64,000 nucleotides of DNA, from NCBI GenBank assembly GCA_030789695.1, contig CM061138.1:12534214-12598213 (forward strand), in the 5' to 3' direction. Numbering within the stretch: position 1 is the stretch's first letter; each line of letters starts with the position of its first letter. Below are positions 61,481 through 64,000 of the stretch, in pieces. A model generated the notes under the pieces. That model worked only from the letters and a program-made list of their open reading frames with translations, was not told where the DNA came from and made no database searches. This stretch comes from Scilla litardierei. Lineage: Eukaryota; Streptophyta; Magnoliopsida; Asparagales; Asparagaceae. A program made the translations under genes and the position numbers.

Positions 61481-64000
61481 ATCTGGGTGCTCGTTCTATA
61501 TGCTGCCACATCGAGAATACTTTACCTTGTTCCGTGAAGGGGTAGAAGTCGGTCTTATTGGGCGATGATCGAGCTTGCAGCACGACGGGCATCAGGATAG
61601 TTCAGATGATGATGTGTGATGGTGTTATACAAGACATCGATGATGTGCGCTTCGTTTCCGACCTTAAGCGTAACCTCATATCGCTGGGCTCACTCGAAGC
61701 CAAGGGCTTTCGAGTAACAATGGAAAATGGTGATTTGAGGGGTGATCCAAGGAGCAATGATCGTGATGACGGTGAAGCAAAAAGGGAACCTCTACTATTT
61801 GGATGGCTCGGTCGTGACTGGCACAATAGCTCTGACTCGTAAGGCTGACCACGACTCCTCATTGTTATGGCACATGCGTCTAGGCTATGTGGACGAGAAA
61901 TCTTTACAGAAGCTGATCGAGGGAGATCGTTTGAAGGATGCCAAGAGCAGGAAGATCGAGTTCTGTGAACAGTGTGTGTTTGGTAAACAGACACATGCTT
62001 CATTTAGGACGTCCATCCATAATACGAATGGAGCGCTCGACTATGTACACACCGACGTATGGGGGCTGAGTAGGTCGGCCTCATGGGGATGGAAAACACT
62101 ACTTTGTATCGTTCATCGATGACTTCTCACGCATGGTGTGGGTGGTTCCGCTGAAGTCAAAAGACCAAATTCTTAGCACTTTCATTGAGTGGAAGAAGCT
62201 GGTTGAGACTCAGACTGGTCGACGAGTCAGGCATCTTCAAAGTGACAACGATGGATAGTATATGCCACATCTCTTCGAGAAGTTCTACAGATTGGAGAGG
62301 ATTCAGAGACACTTCACCGTGAGTGGTACGCCGTAGCAAAATGGTGTAGCTGAGAGGATGAATCTTGCTGGAGAATGTCCGATGCATGTTGATAACAGTC
62401 GACCTATCGAAGGAGTTTTGAACGGAAACCGCGAGACCCGTTTGGTCAGTCGGCTACCATCTGTTGCATTGGAAGAAAGTTCTCCTTTGGGTGTCTGGTC
62501 AGAAAAGCCAGTTACCGACTATTGGTTTCTGCGATTTTTGGGGCTGTCTGAGCTACTATGTAGTCAAGGAGGACAAGCTCGATGCTAGAGCCAACAAAGC
62601 CATCTTCTTGGGCTTTAACAGTGGTGTTAAGGGATACAGATAATGGTGTCCGACACAGAATAAGATTGTTATTAGCATAGATGTAATGTTTGATGAGCCG
62701 GTGTTACTGAAGAGGGAGCATGCATCGAAGGTGGAGATTGATCTGACACATGTGAAGCATGACTACGATAATGTGTCTGATGCTTCAAATGGCTCGGCCC
62801 CAGACTTAGGCCTAGATGCACCAGAAGCTGCAGAAACTGTCCTACAAACAAATGTTGGTGATGTTAGTTCAAGCTCAGATGGTGGAGTTAGCTCGTCTCT
62901 ACAGACTGTACAGCCGAACGATTCCAAATCCGTGTCGAGACCAAAACGTGAGATACGAATGCCTGCAAGGTACACTGAGCTAGTGTCATTTGCTTTTCCT
63001 GTGGTGAGTATCAACATACCCACATCATTCAGAGTTGTTGAACTCTCTGATGACACTGAGAAGTGGAGGAAAGCGATGGACGAGTAGATGGAATCATTGA
63101 GCAAGAACGAGACATGTGATCTGGTGAAGCTTTCAGAAGGCAATTGTGTGTAAGTGGGTTTACACCAAGAAGGACGGAGCTGAAGTTGGAGATGTACACT
63201 ACAAGGCTCGCTTGGTAGCGAAGGGCTTCGCGTAGAGGGAGGGCATAGACTATAACGAGGTCTTTTCTCCAGTGGTGACTCATTGCTCAATTCAAATTCT
63301 GTTGGGATTAGTGGCACAACTCGACTTTGAGCTGGTGCAACTAGATGTCAAGACGGCTTTTTTGCATGGAGAGCACGAAGAAGAGATCTATATGGCTCAA
63401 CCCGATGTTATAAGAGCGACAACAGTCTTGCATATAGATTGAGGAAGTCACTTTATTGGTTGAAGCAGTCGCCCTGATAATGTTATAAGCATTTCAAATG
63501 CTTTATGACGGATGGCCAAGGATATGTTAGTAGCCCCTATGATCATTGTGTGTTCTTTTGGAGGTTGAATGATGGGTCCTTCATCTATCTTCTGCTTTAT
63601 GTCGATGACATGCTGATAGCTTCATCGAATAAAGAGGAGATTCGGAGATTGAAATCTCAATTGAGTTATGCATTTGAGATGAAGGATCTAGGCACATCAT
63701 GGAGGTTTCTTGGGATGGAAATCACACCGGATCGGAGTGGAGGTAGAGTTCACCTTTCACAGAGTCGCTATCTGAAGTCTGTGATACATAGATTTGGTTG
63801 TGAGAAGATGACGCTCGTAGCTACTCTGCTTGCACCTCACTTCAAACTTAGTGCTGAGCATTGCCCGAAGAACGAAGATGAGAAGAAGCTTATGGGGAGC
63901 GTACAGTATGCCAATGCGGTAAGAGCCTTGATTTATGCTATGGTTTGTACCCGACCCGCGACGACAGGATACGTCTTCACCCTGTCAGGCGCTCCAATAT
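61465..64000 (+). pseudogene. copia pol: protease, integrase, RT (decayed)
   Basis: The protease signature reads [18 protein letters not shown]; the catalytic Asp (D-S-G) is Glu. Integrase: LLWHMRLGYVDEKSL with CEQCVFGKQTH, then YVHTDVWG, LQSDN and NGVAERMN in shifting frames. RT: KWVYTKKDGAEVGDVHYKAR (about 63150), QLDVKTAFLHGEHEEEIYM, LLLYVDDMLIASSN (catalytic YVDD retained, about 63590) and FEMKDLGTSWRFLGMEI. At about 63950 CTRP jumps directly to TTGYVFTLSGAP, so most of RNase H is deleted. Confidence 0.85.

Larger units (their letters stand above)
57897..64000 (+). other. MDN1 intron 45, incomplete
   Basis: No further midasin exon is found in the 6.1 kb to the right edge. 57897-58500 and 58980-59340 show nothing recognisable. 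59560-59900 is GC-richer with no gene. The rest is a LINE remnant, a Helitron-like end and a copia element. The alternative is that the gene is truncated here; the missing C-terminal third could then lie elsewhere. Confidence 0.75.
59901..64000 (+). mobile_element. decayed Ty1/copia element in intron 45, cut by window edge
   Basis: The 5' LTR (59901-60307) is followed by the primer-binding site, gag, protease, integrase and RT in copia order (INT before RT). There are many stops and frameshifts. It lies in the same orientation as MDN1. The 3' end is outside the window. Confidence 0.88.

Overview
The window is plant nuclear DNA: large introns with GT-AG borders, AT-rich non-coding sequence, Ty1/copia and Ty3/gypsy LTR retrotransposons with plant-type primer-binding sites, hAT-type elements, Helitron-like ends and a LINE remnant. 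The species cannot be named from the sequence.

Layout. Positions 1-6647 are decayed repeat DNA: the 3' part of a copia LTR (1-1272), a heavily mutated copia pol remnant with LTR-like sequence (about 2910-5290), and a 97-bp tandem repeat (5311-5745). Positions 6648-15706 are one complete Ty3/gypsy element bounded by 5-bp target duplications (GGAAT). It has a broken gag, no pol, a seven-copy 90-bp tandem repeat and a long antisense gene-like region. That region carries a 618-bp tandem duplication and a nested 752-bp hAT-type element. From 15707 to 18300 lie a purine-rich minisatellite, AT-rich DNA and a Helitron-like repeat.

The one host gene is MDN1 (midasin, yeast Rea1/Mdn1), the giant AAA+ ATPase that removes assembly factors from pre-60S ribosomal particles. 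It starts at 18556 and runs off the right edge. I traced 45 exons (9,873 coding bases, 3,291 codons, no in-frame stop) covering the N-terminal domain, all six AAA+ modules and the first part of the linker. The last exon seen ends at 57896; the rest of the linker, the acidic region and the MIDAS domain must lie beyond 64000. The 5' flank has two telo-box sequences (AAACCCTAA), an element known from plant ribosome-biogenesis genes.

Many MDN1 introns are loaded with transposons. Intron 8 holds a cluster of Helitron-like elements and intron 9 holds two more. Intron 23 (10.9 kb) contains a complete antisense chromovirus-type gypsy element (34661-41098, target duplication AGTTG), itself interrupted in its reverse transcriptase by a 644-bp hAT-type MITE. 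Intron 45 contains a LINE reverse-transcriptase tail, a Helitron-like end and a decayed copia element with its 5' LTR at 59901-60307. The MDN1 reading frame stays open through all of this. No unambiguous new system is visible. The most unusual object is the gag-only gypsy element with its antisense, apparently intron-containing gene.
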